Under the pieces are notes generated by a model, which made no database searches, was not told the DNA's origin, and saw nothing but the letters and a program-made list of their open reading frames with translations. From Oscillospiraceae bacterium (lineage in GTDB: Bacteria; Bacillota; Clostridia; UBA1381), in the NCBI GenBank assembly GCA_022509025.1, contig JAFLUB010000002.1, positions 24,670 to 88,669 on the forward strand: DNA of 64,000 nt. Reading direction: 5' to 3'. A program made the position numbers and the translations under genes. Positions 55,185 to 63,759 of the stretch are shown here, piece after piece. Position 1 is the first letter of the stretch. Each line of letters starts with the position of its first letter.

Positions 55185-58100
55185 ATGAAGAGAATCATAT
55201 CATTCATTATCTCAATCACAATGTTTTTGTCATTCATGCCAGCTTATGCGGAAAACAACGTATCATCCGTTGATTATCCCGCTGAGGGAGCGGAGTTAGG
55301 CTATCTTTTCTCTTTGAAATCAACGCCTAATGCTGATTTTGATGTAAATGATTATGCGGGCATAGAAGTAGTATCTGAAATGGCAAACATTTATTACGCT
55401 GACACAATAGCGGATATTAAAGCCATTGAAAATATTGTTGACATTGATATAGTCGCTGCGAATTGGGTTTTATCAGAGCCGGAGCCTATTACAGAACCAA
55501 TGTATGACGATACCGCCATATCGCTGTTTGCTGTGGAAGATGAAGGGAATATAGAGGAAACAGATGATGTTATAAGTGATATAGATGAAGACATTTACCC
55601 TAACGACCCGTTGTTAGAGAGACAATGGTATTATGAAGCTGTAAAAGGCTATGCTTTTAGAAATAATAATATTACAGGCGAGGGCATTAAGGTTGGCATA
55701 ATAGACAGTGGCTTAACGAAAGATTTTAAGACCTTTCACGATTTCGAGGGCGTAGATATTCAAACAGGTATAAATGTATGCGCTAAACTTGATAAAAACG
55801 AGGAATATCTATATGGTACTGAGGACAATCAGACACATGGCACATCTGTAGCAAGCGTTATATGCTCCAAAACCGATAATGAACACGGAATAGCAGGTCT
55901 CGTGGATGGTTGCACCGTTATCCCGTACAAGATAGAGGATAGGAGATTTTCCGAGTTTGCCAATAGTGGCTATGCTTTTATTACAGCTATAGATATGGCA
56001 TACCAAGATGGTTGTGATGTGTTAAATATTAGTCGAGGTTCAACGGATACTCCTAATTACCAAATAGAATTGGAAAATCAAGTAATAGACAAAGCTACTC
56101 AAAACGGTATGATAATCGTTGCCGCTGTTGGTAATGACGGTGATACAACTAATGCTATCTGCCATCCCGCAGCCTGCGACAATACTGTAGGTGTAGGTTC
56201 GATTGAGCCTGCCTGTGATACAGAACGTGCAGTTATAGACGGAACTACAGAGATGATAAAGTCGGAAAGTGAATATACAGAGAATGACAAATTCTATACA
56301 GGTTGGCTAAGAAGCACTCTACAGAATTTGCCTGACAACGCATATAAAAAGGCTAATTCATCTACAGCCAATGAGAGCGTGTTTGTATGTGCTCCCGGTT
56401 CAAGTATGACATTAGCATACCCGTCAAGCCTCACAACCAAGAATTATAACATTCTTTCAGGAACATCATTTGCTACACCTATAGTAGCCTCTGCCGCGAT
56501 AGGTGTTAAGCAGATGCGTCCGTATGTGGATGTGGATATGTTCAAAGAAATCCTTATGGAAACAGCAGTTGACCTTGAGGATGAGGGTTATGACATTAAT
56601 ACAGGCTATGGAATGGTAAATTTTGAACGCATTTATAATTATGTATCACAAATGCCTTTAACGGCTCCTGAGAGAATCCCAGAAGTAACTATAGATTACG
56701 AGAACGAGCAGCTTGTCGGCTTCCCAATAAACAGAGAGTACACTATAAACGGCGAAGATGTTGCTGTTTCAGAGGACGGAACGTTCCCAATAGCGGAAGA
56801 ATGGTTCGGTACAACTATAGAAATTATCAAAAAGGCTTCTTCCGATAGCTATACTGACAGCGAACCGCAAATGTTAGATATTCCCGTTCGTCTGGATTGT
56901 CCTGATACCGTGTATGGAACGGAAACAGGCATTGCAAACGATAATAAAGACATGATTAGCTATAAGCCTGTAAACGGCGGAGAATGGGTACACAGCAATG
57001 TTTTTGTTTCTTTACCGACAGGAATGTATCTTGTAAAATTAGCAAGTACATCAACCTCTTTCGGCGGTCTTACAAAGACGATCTATGTCGGAAGACAGAA
57101 TTTAGGAATTGAGGTTGACTATAAGAATGAATTGCTTATAAACTTCGAGAGCAACATCAATTATACCGTAAACGGCGAAACTGCAGAAATAAATAATAAA
57201 TCCTGCCCGATAGCGGCGGAGTGGTTCGGTGCGACAGTTTCGGTCGTAAGAAAAGCCGCAAATTCTAATGATGTGGATATTACGCAAGAGCTTAGTATAC
57301 CCACACGTCCGGTTGCTCCTGAGTTAAGCGGTGACAAGGGTAAACTCGTAGGCACTACAAGGGATATGGAATACTGTAAACAGGGCAGCAAACAGTGGAT
57401 TAGCTGCTCAGACGGCGAAACACTGCTTGGTTCTTCGGCAGGAGTATATCAGGTGCGTATTAAGCAATCAGATACAAATTTTGTAGGGGAAATCGCTATT
57501 GTTCAAGTGGGATTGGTTATACCGACAGCAGAGATTGACTACAAAAACGAGACACTTAAAAACTTCGAGAATGGCGAAAGCTATACCATAAATGGTCAGG
57601 ATATAGAGATAGACAATAGAACATATCCTATACCTGAAGAATGGCTTGGAACGACGGTTTCAATCGTAAGAAAAGCGTCAGAAAAGTACATGAATGACAG
57701 CGAACCGCAAATGTTAGATATTCCCGCACGTCCCGCTGCGCCGGAGATATACTTGTTAAGCGATAATACTGTTAACATTTCGGCGAATATTATATACAAA
57801 GAAAAAAACACTGATACTTGGCAAAAGAACAGCAAGGATACTACAATTACTCTTGAGCAGAGTAAGACATATGTGTTTAGAACACAATACACAGAAAATT
57901 CTTTTGCAAGTGAGATTGCTATATTAAAGGTAGAGAACACAACTACATCTCCTGCACCGACAGCTGAGCCAATAACAACCGAAGCACCAACGACAAGTCC
58001 TGAGAATACCAATACTCCGGATGTTGGGTTGGACATAGAACCTACACCAACTGAAACGCCAACGGAAGAGCCGCCTGTAACACCAACAGAGGAACCTGTG

Positions 58101-58403
58101 GATGTATTTGATATAGAGACTGGAATCTTCTATGGTGAACTCGGAGAATGCACATACTCGGCAGTGAATAATACGGATACAGATATAGAGGCATTGGGCA
58201 TAATTGCCATATACGGCTCAAACGGCGCATTAAAACACTTGGAAACGATAGATATGTTTCCTGTTGGAAGTGTTAACAAAAAGCTGAATTTTCCTGTCTC
58301 AAACGGTGATACGATAAGTTTCTTTATTTGGGATAGTCTGCAGTCCATGCAGCCGATAGATAAGGTTAAATTGTCAAAACTAACAATATCGTTTGGAAAT
58401 TGA
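55185..58403 (+). CDS. Secreted subtilisin-family serine protease with repeat domains
   Basis: 1072 residues: signal peptide (LSFMPAYAEN), prodomain, S8 catalytic domain with Asp174 (VGIIDSGL), His218 (THGTSVASV) and Ser428 (SGTSFATP), three C-terminal repeats of about 130 residues (EVTIDYENEQLVGFPINREY type), a Pro/Thr linker and a final 80-residue domain (ISFFIWDSLQSMQPIDKVKL). It probably acts on extracellular proteins. No membrane anchor is seen; the final domain could attach to the surface. A degraded copy of its last 35 codons lies at 60033. Confidence 0.9.
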   Translation: MKRIISFIISITMFLSFMPAYAENNVSSVDYPAEGAELGYLFSLKSTPNADFDVNDYAGIEVVSEMANIYYADTIADIKAIENIVDIDIVAANWVLSEPEPITEPMYDDTAISLFAVEDEGNIEETDDVISDIDEDIYPNDPLLERQWYYEAVKGYAFRNNNITGEGIKVGIIDSGLTKDFKTFHDFEGVDIQTGINVCAKLDKNEEYLYGTEDNQTHGTSVASVICSKTDNEHGIAGLVDGCTVIPYKIEDRRFSEFANSGYAFITAIDMAYQDGCDVLNISRGSTDTPNYQIELENQVIDKATQNGMIIVAAVGNDGDTTNAICHPAACDNTVGVGSIEPACDTERAVIDGTTEMIKSESEYTENDKFYTGWLRSTLQNLPDNAYKKANSSTANESVFVCAPGSSMTLAYPSSLTTKNYNILSGTSFATPIVASAAIGVKQMRPYVDVDMFKEILMETAVDLEDEGYDINTGYGMVNFERIYNYVSQMPLTAPERIPEVTIDYENEQLVGFPINREYTINGEDVAVSEDGTFPIAEEWFGTTIEIIKKASSDSYTDSEPQMLDIPVRLDCPDTVYGTETGIANDNKDMISYKPVNGGEWVHSNVFVSLPTGMYLVKLASTSTSFGGLTKTIYVGRQNLGIEVDYKNELLINFESNINYTVNGETAEINNKSCPIAAEWFGATVSVVRKAANSNDVDITQELSIPTRPVAPELSGDKGKLVGTTRDMEYCKQGSKQWISCSDGETLLGSSAGVYQVRIKQSDTNFVGEIAIVQVGLVIPTAEIDYKNETLKNFENGESYTINGQDIEIDNRTYPIPEEWLGTTVSIVRKASEKYMNDSEPQMLDIPARPAAPEIYLLSDNTVNISANIIYKEKNTDTWQKNSKDTTITLEQSKTYVFRTQYTENSFASEIAILKVENTTTSPAPTAEPITTEAPTTSPENTNTPDVGLDIEPTPTETPTEEPPVTPTEEPVDVFDIETGIFYGELGECTYSAVNNTDTDIEALGIIAIYGSNGALKHLETIDMFPVGSVNKKLNFPVSNGDTISFFIWDSLQSMQPIDKVKLSKLTISFGN

Positions 58404-58407
58404 AATA

Positions 58408-58424
58408 TACACGTTTTTTACACG
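58408..58424. repeat. Arm-type site copy, right region, inner
   Basis: TACACG-TTTTT-TACACG, identical to 17906-17922, 5 bp after the subtilase stop codon. Confidence 0.45.
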
Positions 58425-58458
58425 TCTGTATCATAGTCATGCGGTACTAAAAAAATTA

Positions 58459-58487
58459 TTGACAATATGTCGACATTTTGTTATAAT
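58459..58487 (+). promoter_or_regulatory. Promoter of cassette B
   Basis: TTGACA (58459-58464), 17-bp spacer, TATAAT (58482-58487), 75 bp before the first gene. Confidence 0.75.
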
Positions 58488-58561
58488 TTATCCATGGTTG
58501 TTTAAGGCACGGTTTCATAGTGATTCAAGAGAAATACAAAAGAACGAGGGGGATAAAAATT

Positions 58562-59050
58562 GTGAAGTACAGGGAGAATATTTTTTCTGGTGGAATAGAT
58601 GCACTATTCTATATAATCTTGTTGATATTTTCCGCTATACTTCCCATTGCTTTTGCTCTATTTAACGATGAAGCTGCCTTTCCGATTTCCATATTTATAA
58701 ATGCGGCAATTTTGGCACGAGAATATCTTTTGCTATGTAAGGAGGAACTCGTTAGTCCGCATTTTTGGTGGGAACGCACCATAGGTATAGTTGCTGCTGT
58801 AACTTTATTAGTGTATAGTCTCATACGTCTATATATTAATGTATATGGTGGGCAGGAGGTCATAGATTACTCAGGTATTGACATAGCTTTTTCATGTGGC
58901 ATTTTTATTCCATGCATAATCGCGGCAGTTGAAGGAATAATATATGCAAGGGAGAATTATTTACGGACGGTAATAAAGAAATTTCCAGAAAGTAAAAAAT
59001 ACATAATACCAGAGTATAAAATTTCATCGAGACAAGTTAGTAGAGTATAG
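58562..59050 (+). CDS. Cassette B, gene 1: four-helix membrane protein
   Basis: 162 residues with about four membrane helices (ALFYIILLIFSAILPIAFAL, TIGIVAAVTLLVYSLIRLYI, and others) and a basic C-terminal tail. Start at GTG 58562, with GAGGGGG upstream; the frame extends to 58520. Same plan as cassette A gene 1, without clear sequence similarity. Confidence 0.55.
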   Translation: MKYRENIFSGGIDALFYIILLIFSAILPIAFALFNDEAAFPISIFINAAILAREYLLLCKEELVSPHFWWERTIGIVAAVTLLVYSLIRLYINVYGGQEVIDYSGIDIAFSCGIFIPCIIAAVEGIIYARENYLRTVIKKFPESKKYIIPEYKISSRQVSRV

Positions 59051-59069
59051 ACAAAGAAAGGAATTTATA

Positions 59070-59384
59070 ATGAGTAATGGGTATGTATTTTTAAGTATAG
59101 GTGGGACGTTATTAATTATATTTATTTTTAGGCTTATTTATGTATTAGTAAAAACTCACCGGTCAGTAAAAAAGGGGACGTATACAGGTCATGAGGTTAA
59201 GCCGCTTAGTGATACAGAATATAATCACTATCTGGGAGACTCAGTTGCTTGTGAAAAAACCAACTCGCCAATATCTTCAAGATCATATGAAGTATTAATG
59301 AAAGATGGATTGAAAGTTGCAAATGGCGAAGATTTTCGGGTAAATGATAAAACAATTGAGGGGAGTAATCACCATGAAGTATGA
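59070..59384 (+). CDS. Cassette B, gene 2: single-pass membrane protein
   Basis: 104 residues: N-terminal helix (LSIGGTLLIIFIFRLIYVLV), then a polar cytoplasmic tail. Its end overlaps the next gene by 11 bp. Parallel to gene 2 of cassette A. Confidence 0.55.
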   Translation: MSNGYVFLSIGGTLLIIFIFRLIYVLVKTHRSVKKGTYTGHEVKPLSDTEYNHYLGDSVACEKTNSPISSRSYEVLMKDGLKVANGEDFRVNDKTIEGSNHHEV

Positions 59385-59982
59385 CAACAATGATAATCAG
59401 TATAGCAATACTAGGCTTATGGTTGATGGGTATATAACGTATACAGATGTGCAAGAGGATTTGGATACTGAGCGTGATTACGTTATATCTTACTGGAATG
59501 CGTTTCTTGAAGCAAACGATAAGAATATAAAGCTTAATAATGATTACTACATACATGAGAGAAATTTATTCGAAGTTATACGGAGATTAGGGAAACGAGA
59601 AGTTTATTACAAGGTATTTCACAAGTTACCTGAGATAAACGAATTAAAGCGTACTGCGATACTATGTTATTGGATAAACACGCTGAAACCATTTATGGTA
59701 GTAAACCCTGATTCTCCTCTTTACAATTCTCCTAATGAAACGTTCTCCATGTATTTAATTATGAGTGTAATAAGGAGTCTTTATGCGGAGATATATCCAA
59801 ATAAGAAGTTTGAATATCCAACAGATGCTCACGTAGCAGATATGGTATATAATTTTAAATATTGTGATTTGTCTCGTGAAGCAACAATATCTTTTGTTGA
59901 AACATTTGCTGACAATTATGGGGTTGGAATTGGATATATAATAAATAATATTAATGCACAAAAGGAAGAGCGTGAAACGTAA
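59374..59982 (+). CDS. Cassette B, gene 3: soluble protein
   Basis: 202 residues, no membrane segment (YYKVFHKLPEINELKRTAIL, then SVIRSLYAEIYPNKKF). ATG 59374 has GAGGGGAG upstream. It may act with the membrane proteins. Family not recognised. Confidence 0.55.
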   Translation: MKYDNNDNQYSNTRLMVDGYITYTDVQEDLDTERDYVISYWNAFLEANDKNIKLNNDYYIHERNLFEVIRRLGKREVYYKVFHKLPEINELKRTAILCYWINTLKPFMVVNPDSPLYNSPNETFSMYLIMSVIRSLYAEIYPNKKFEYPTDAHVADMVYNFKYCDLSREATISFVETFADNYGVGIGYIINNINAQKEERET

Positions 59983-60032
59983 ATATTCTCTTGATGCCGT
60001 TTTATACGAATCCAACGTAAAGTAAAATTAAA

Positions 60033-60134
60033 TCTGATGGAGATACGGTGAAATTCTTTGTCTGGTACATCTTACAGTCCATGTCGCCGATAGATAGGTT
60101 AAATTGTTGGAACTAGTAATATCATTTGGAAATT
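60033..60134 (+). pseudogene. Degraded copy of the subtilase C-terminus
   Basis: The sequence encodes SDGDTVKFFVWYILQSMSP, matching the subtilase end SNGDTISFFIWDSLQSMQP, then loses frame by a one-base deletion. The match continues through the stop region to the arm-type repeat. A remnant of a second right end. Confidence 0.75.
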
Positions 60135-60140
60135 AAAACA

Positions 60141-60157
60141 TACACGTTTTTTACACG
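60141..60157. repeat. Arm-type site copy, right region, outer
   Basis: TACACG-TTTTT-TACACG, identical to 17906-17922, 127 bp inside attR. Confidence 0.45.
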
Positions 60158-60284
60158 TTTGAGTGAAATTTGCACAAAAATTGAATAAAAACGACAAAAT
60201 TTAAAAAGAGGGGAAATGGCGTAAATACTACGTTTACAAGATATTAATAGTTATTGATAAAAATAAAAAAATCTATAGTTTTAT

Positions 60285-60301
60285 TCCATTCTCTCCCACC
60301 A
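60285..60301 (+). repeat. attR core (17-bp direct repeat)
   Basis: TCCATTCTCTCCCACCA, identical to the tRNA-Tyr end at 17846-17862. The next bases (TGTTGG...) should be the host sequence that followed tRNA-Tyr before insertion. Confidence 0.9.
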
Positions 60302-60328
60302 TGTTGGTACAACAAATTTAGTACAATG

Positions 60329-60356
60329 AAAAAGGCTTGATTTCAAGCCTTTTTCG
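60329..60356 (+). terminator. Original terminator of the tRNA cluster, displaced
   Basis: A 12-bp stem (60329-60340 with 60343-60354) ending in T residues, 28 bp after attR. Before insertion it would have followed tRNA-Tyr directly. Confidence 0.75.
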
Positions 60357-60436
60357 TCTTTTTAAGGATAATTTATTTTCAGACCGTGGATTTATTCTTT
60401 ATTTAAAAAGAGTTACTCTTTTTTATTTATAGCCGA

Positions 60437-60465
60437 TTGAAATATTTTCATATTTATAGTATAAT
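60437..60465 (+). promoter_or_regulatory. Promoter of the YdcF-like gene
   Basis: TTGAAA (60437-60442), 17-bp spacer, TATAAT (60460-60465). Confidence 0.7.
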
Positions 60466-60508
60466 GAAATAGATGAAGAAGTCATAATTTATAGGAGTGC
60501 AGAGATGA

Positions 60509-61099
60509 ATGAGAAGAAGGACTAAAATCTTAATAGGGATAGTAGTCATTATAATAAGTTACATTATAATAAACGCTATAAGTATCTGTTCTTTTAGTAC
60601 CAAAGACCAGAAATGCAAATCAGACATTGCAATTATATTGGGCGCGGCAACATATAACGGAGAAGTATCTCCGGTTTACCAAGAACGGATAAATCACGGC
60701 ATTGCTTTATATAAAGAGGGATATGTTGAGAAATTGATAGTTACAGGCGGTGTGGGGAATGGTAGTAATGAATCTGATGCTGATATAGCTAAGCAGTATG
60801 CCTTATCGCAGGGAATTCCGGATACTGACATATTAACAGAAACCACTTCGACTATTACACAGGAAAACTTGGAGAATTCTAAAGAAATAATGGATAAAAA
60901 TGGATACAAGACAGCTATCATTGTCAGCGACCCATTACATATGAAACGCGCTATCCTGCTTGCAAAGGATGTAGGAATTATCGCATGCAGTTCCCCAACT
61001 CCGACGTCAAAGTATATTAGTTTAAAAACTCAGATTCCATTTCTGGCAAGAGAAATTTTTTTCTATGTAGGATATAAATGGCATCGGATATTTAACTAA
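60509..61099 (+). CDS. YdcF/SanA-like membrane-anchored protein (DUF218)
   Basis: 196 residues: an N-terminal membrane anchor (ILIGIVVIIISYIIINAISI), then the DUF218 fold with AIILGAATYNGEVSPVYQER, LIVTGGVGNGSNESDADIA, TSTITQENLENS and VSDPLHMKRAI. Members act in envelope metabolism (SanA in vancomycin tolerance), but the reaction is unsettled. This is the first host gene after the element, with its own promoter. Confidence 0.85.
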   Translation: MRRRTKILIGIVVIIISYIIINAISICSFSTKDQKCKSDIAIILGAATYNGEVSPVYQERINHGIALYKEGYVEKLIVTGGVGNGSNESDADIAKQYALSQGIPDTDILTETTSTITQENLENSKEIMDKNGYKTAIIVSDPLHMKRAILLAKDVGIIACSSPTPTSKYISLKTQIPFLAREIFFYVGYKWHRIFN

Positions 61100-61224
61100 A
61101 CAAATTTTGATTTATGATGATGAAAAAATGGAAAGAGCAATACATAAAAAATACCAATGTTTAATTCGTGATGCAATCAAATATATGAGAGAATGAAAAT
61201 GTATAATTGACAACTGAATATTAC

Positions 61225-61310
61225 TTTTCGATCGAAAGTACCCCACCGATTTTCTTTTCGGTTAAAGGTTTAATCTGAGAAATATTTTCGGTTAAAAGTA
61301 CCCCAACGAT
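61225..61310. repeat. Repeats resembling an IS21-family end
   Basis: TTTTCGATCGAAAGTACCCC (61225-), a shorter TTTTCGGTTAAAGG (61255-) and TTTTCGGTTAAAAGTACCCC (61285-) are repeated at 30-bp spacing. Repeats of this type are known from IS21-family ends, where transposase binds. No istA/istB genes follow, so this would be a remnant. Confidence 0.4.
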
Positions 61311-61358
61311 TGGACATCTGGGTTCGATTGTACTAAAAATGGAGTCTTTTGTCACGTC

Positions 61359-61423
61359 GCAGCATGCGGCAGTTTTACGAAGTCTTTGCTTTGCAAAGAC
61401 TTCTTTTTTGTGCCGCATGCTGC
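61359..61423. other. Large perfect-armed hairpin
   Basis: GCAGCATGCGGCA (61359-61371) pairs with TGCCGCATGCTGC (61411-61423); inside it, GAAGTCTTTGC (61379-61389) pairs with GCAAAGACTTC (61393-61403). The size fits a small repeat element or a strong terminator. An open frame crossing it is probably not a gene. Confidence 0.6.
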
Positions 61424-61540
61424 TCCTTTACCGCAAAGAGTCACGTTTCGCATCGGCTAACGGCTTGTAAACGCGCCGTCTTAATGCCGATTATCTCACT
61501 ACCAATTTTTTGCGGGATGCACCTTCGGCGCGTAGTTGTG

Positions 61541-61569
61541 CGGTTCTTTTTTGCTCTTACACGTTTTTT
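61541..61569. repeat. 29-bp copy of the element's left end
   Basis: Identical to 17889-17917 (the end of the left terminator and start of the arm-type repeat). It then diverges (TTTTGTACATTATTTAT). It suggests a decayed relative of the element next to tRNA-Arg. The remainder of 61100-61744 shows no convincing gene. Confidence 0.65.
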
Positions 61570-61744
61570 TTTGTACATTATTTATAAGCCTAAAACCATA
61601 CACGCATTTACACATTTAAACTGATATATTAAATGTGAGCATTAAAAATGTACTCTGTTCATAGTGGTAAATTTTCTAAAAAAATGCTTGACATTGGAGT
61701 GTGATTTATGGTATTATATTATGCGTAGCTTAAACAGGCTATAT

Positions 61745-61821
61745 GCGCTCGTAGCTCAGCTGGATAGAGCGTTCGGCTACGAACCGAAAGGTCGGGGGTT
61801 CAAGTCCCTCCGGGCGTACCA
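61745..61821 (+). tRNA. tRNA-Arg (ACG)
   Basis: 77 nt, acceptor GCGCTCG/CGGGCGT (two G-U pairs), anticodon loop CTACGAA giving ACG, GGTTCAAGTCC T-arm, encoded CCA. ACG is normally edited to ICG by TadA. Confidence 0.95.
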
Positions 61822-61829
61822 AGTGAAGC

Positions 61830-61878
61830 TTACGATGAATATGAACCATTATGTTCATATTCATCGTAATTTTTTTTC
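61830..61878 (+). terminator. tRNA-Arg terminator
   Basis: A perfect 17-bp stem (61830-61846 with 61853-61869), followed by a run of T. Confidence 0.9.
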
Positions 61879-62028
61879 TTGAAAATAAGGTTTTATGCGG
61901 TTTTACAGAGCTATCCATATTAACTGTAAATTGGACAAAAAATTAAAAAAGTTGAAAATGAAAAAAATTAATTTTTAATTCATTCCATACGTTTTATATT
62001 GCTATCCCACAAAAAGCCCTTATTCAAG

Positions 62029-63141
62029 TCAAAAATCTTTCTCATAGGCATTGGGTGTCTTGTACCTTATAGATGCATGAGGACGCTCATTATTAAAAAA
62101 GTTGATATATTTTTCTACACTGCGCTTGAATTCGGCAACAGCAGGATATTTGTACCGATATAGTTCTTCTCTTTTTAAACTGCTGAAAAATGATTCACAT
62201 ACTGAGTTATCGTATGGTATATGCGCTCTTGAAAAAGACTGTTTTACGCCCAAACTATCAAGATATTTCATAAAAGTAGCGGAAATATAGTTGCTGCCGT
62301 TGTCTGTGTGAAATAACAAGTCGTTATCTGGATGGCGTGATTCATAAGCTTTTTTGAATGTAGTTTTTGTAAGTTGAGTGCTGTTATTCTTGGATATATG
62401 ATAAGAAACAACCTTCCGAGAAAAAATATCGATAATAGCGCATATATAAAATCTGAAATTCTTTACAGTAAATTGAGTCACATCGCTTACCCACACTTTG
62501 TTAGGAGCAGAAGCCGTAAAACTCTGTTGTAATATATTTTCTCGTTTCTTTCTTTTGCTTTGTTCATAATAGGACTTCGCACCATTGCGTATACTATATA
62601 ATTCCATTTCCTGCATAAGCTTAGATACTGTGGCAAATGCTACATGATAGCCACGATCATTTAAAATTGCTGTAATTTTTGTTGCTCCAAAGATTTGATG
62701 ACTTTCATCATATAAATCTTTAATAATTGGTCTGAGCATAGCGCATTTTTGATTAAATTGTGAGTTCTCTCGTTTATTACGAAGCGTATGATTATAATAT
62801 GTACCTTTGGCAACATTAAAGGTTTTGCAGAGTAAATTCACGGGATATTCAGATGATAGTGTTTCAATATAACATAACCTTTCCTTCAGAGAGGTAGTCG
62901 ATGCACATAGTTCTTGTAGCAGACAAACCATTTTCTCGAGATATTCTGCGTGTCTTAAGGTAGTATTGAATTTTTGCAACGAAATTTCTTTGTAACCAGC
63001 TTCAGCCTTATAGTCGTTAATCCACGAGTACAGGGTACTTCTTGATATACCCACATCCTCGGCAATGGCTTGCACCGGCTCACCGTTAAAATATCTTTTG
63101 ACCATTTCATGTTTTTGTTTTTGTGGTAATTTTGTTTTCAT
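62029..63141 (-). CDS. IS3-family transposase, single open frame
   Basis: 370 residues. N-terminal helix-turn-helix (YFNGEPVQAIAEDVGISRST), HTH_21 region (YDESHQIFGATKITAILNDR) and the DDE core: Asp220 (WVSDVTQF), Asp280 (FHTDNGSNY) and Glu316 (CESFFSSL), 35 residues between the last two. IS3 elements usually make this from two frames by frameshift; here it is one continuous gene. AGGAGG precedes the start. Terminal inverted repeats could not be identified. Confidence 0.9.
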   Translation of the reverse strand: MKTKLPQKQKHEMVKRYFNGEPVQAIAEDVGISRSTLYSWINDYKAEAGYKEISLQKFNTTLRHAEYLEKMVCLLQELCASTTSLKERLCYIETLSSEYPVNLLCKTFNVAKGTYYNHTLRNKRENSQFNQKCAMLRPIIKDLYDESHQIFGATKITAILNDRGYHVAFATVSKLMQEMELYSIRNGAKSYYEQSKRKKRENILQQSFTASAPNKVWVSDVTQFTVKNFRFYICAIIDIFSRKVVSYHISKNNSTQLTKTTFKKAYESRHPDNDLLFHTDNGSNYISATFMKYLDSLGVKQSFSRAHIPYDNSVCESFFSSLKREELYRYKYPAVAEFKRSVEKYINFFNNERPHASIRYKTPNAYEKDF

Positions 63142-63759
63142 TTAAAAAAACCTCCTAAATATTATATTTTGCTATAAACATAGCTAATATGGAAGTATAT
63201 GACATTTTTTATTAAAATTCAAGAAGAATATGTATTTGTATCAGTTGTGATTATGGATAATCTAGGATATTATAATGATGGAATTTATCATCAAAATAGA
63301 GAAATAGAATAATATATAAGATATTAAAAAGGAGAATTTGAACAGCATGCGTACATATAATGATGATACAAAAATAGTAATTTTTAATGCATTGAAATCT
63401 GGGAATACGTAAGTATATTCTTTGGTAATCACAATAAACCCGAATATGAAATTGTATAAATATCGTTCGTTGGGTAGTCGTGATATTGATGCTCTAAAGT
63501 AATAAACCATTAAAAAGTTTATATTGCCAAAGATACAAGAATTTTTCGCAAGCGAGGAAAGTAGAAAAGTTTTTGAAGAAATGCAAATAAAAAGAAGAAA
63601 TGAAATAGTCTAGGTGGCACTATCGTCAAGTGTGCTGCTGGTTTTTAATATTTAAAAATAGGTTGTATACTTAATATATTTCACAAGAATATTTTTATTG
63701 ATGATATTGATTTTTGTCAGAAATATGGTATAACGCTTTCAGAAGAGGAATACGAAGCA
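63142..63759. other. Decayed AT-rich region after the IS gene
   Basis: Short broken frames only: MRTYNDDTKIVIFNALKSGN from 63348 behind a good AAGGAG site, ending in a stop after 21 codons, and a start-less stretch LPKIQEFFASEESRKVFEEM at about 63520-63612. The sequence looks like remains of small genes. No intact gene is supported. Confidence 0.4.

Larger units (their letters stand above)
17846..60301. mobile_element. Tn1549-type integrative conjugative element in tRNA-Tyr, about 42.4 kb
   Basis: Bounded by 17-bp direct repeats, with a tyrosine integrase just inside the left one. It has a complete-looking transfer set (MobP relaxase, MobC, VirD4, VirB4, VirB6, PrgI and a cell-wall hydrolase) and a plasmid-like maintenance set (RepA_N initiator with iterons, ParA/ParB, SSB). 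A repressor region and toxin-antitoxin genes sit near the integrase, and surface-protein cargo lies at the right. All core genes look intact, so it is probably mobile. No antibiotic-resistance gene is seen. Confidence 0.9.

Noticed and set aside
61349..61624. 91-residue open frame between the YdcF-like gene and tRNA-Arg
   Set aside because: It runs through a perfect hairpin and the left-end copy, with no start signal.
62029..63141. Exact IS3 element ends
   Set aside because: I searched both flanks by eye and found no convincing terminal inverted repeats or target duplication, so only the transposase gene is annotated.
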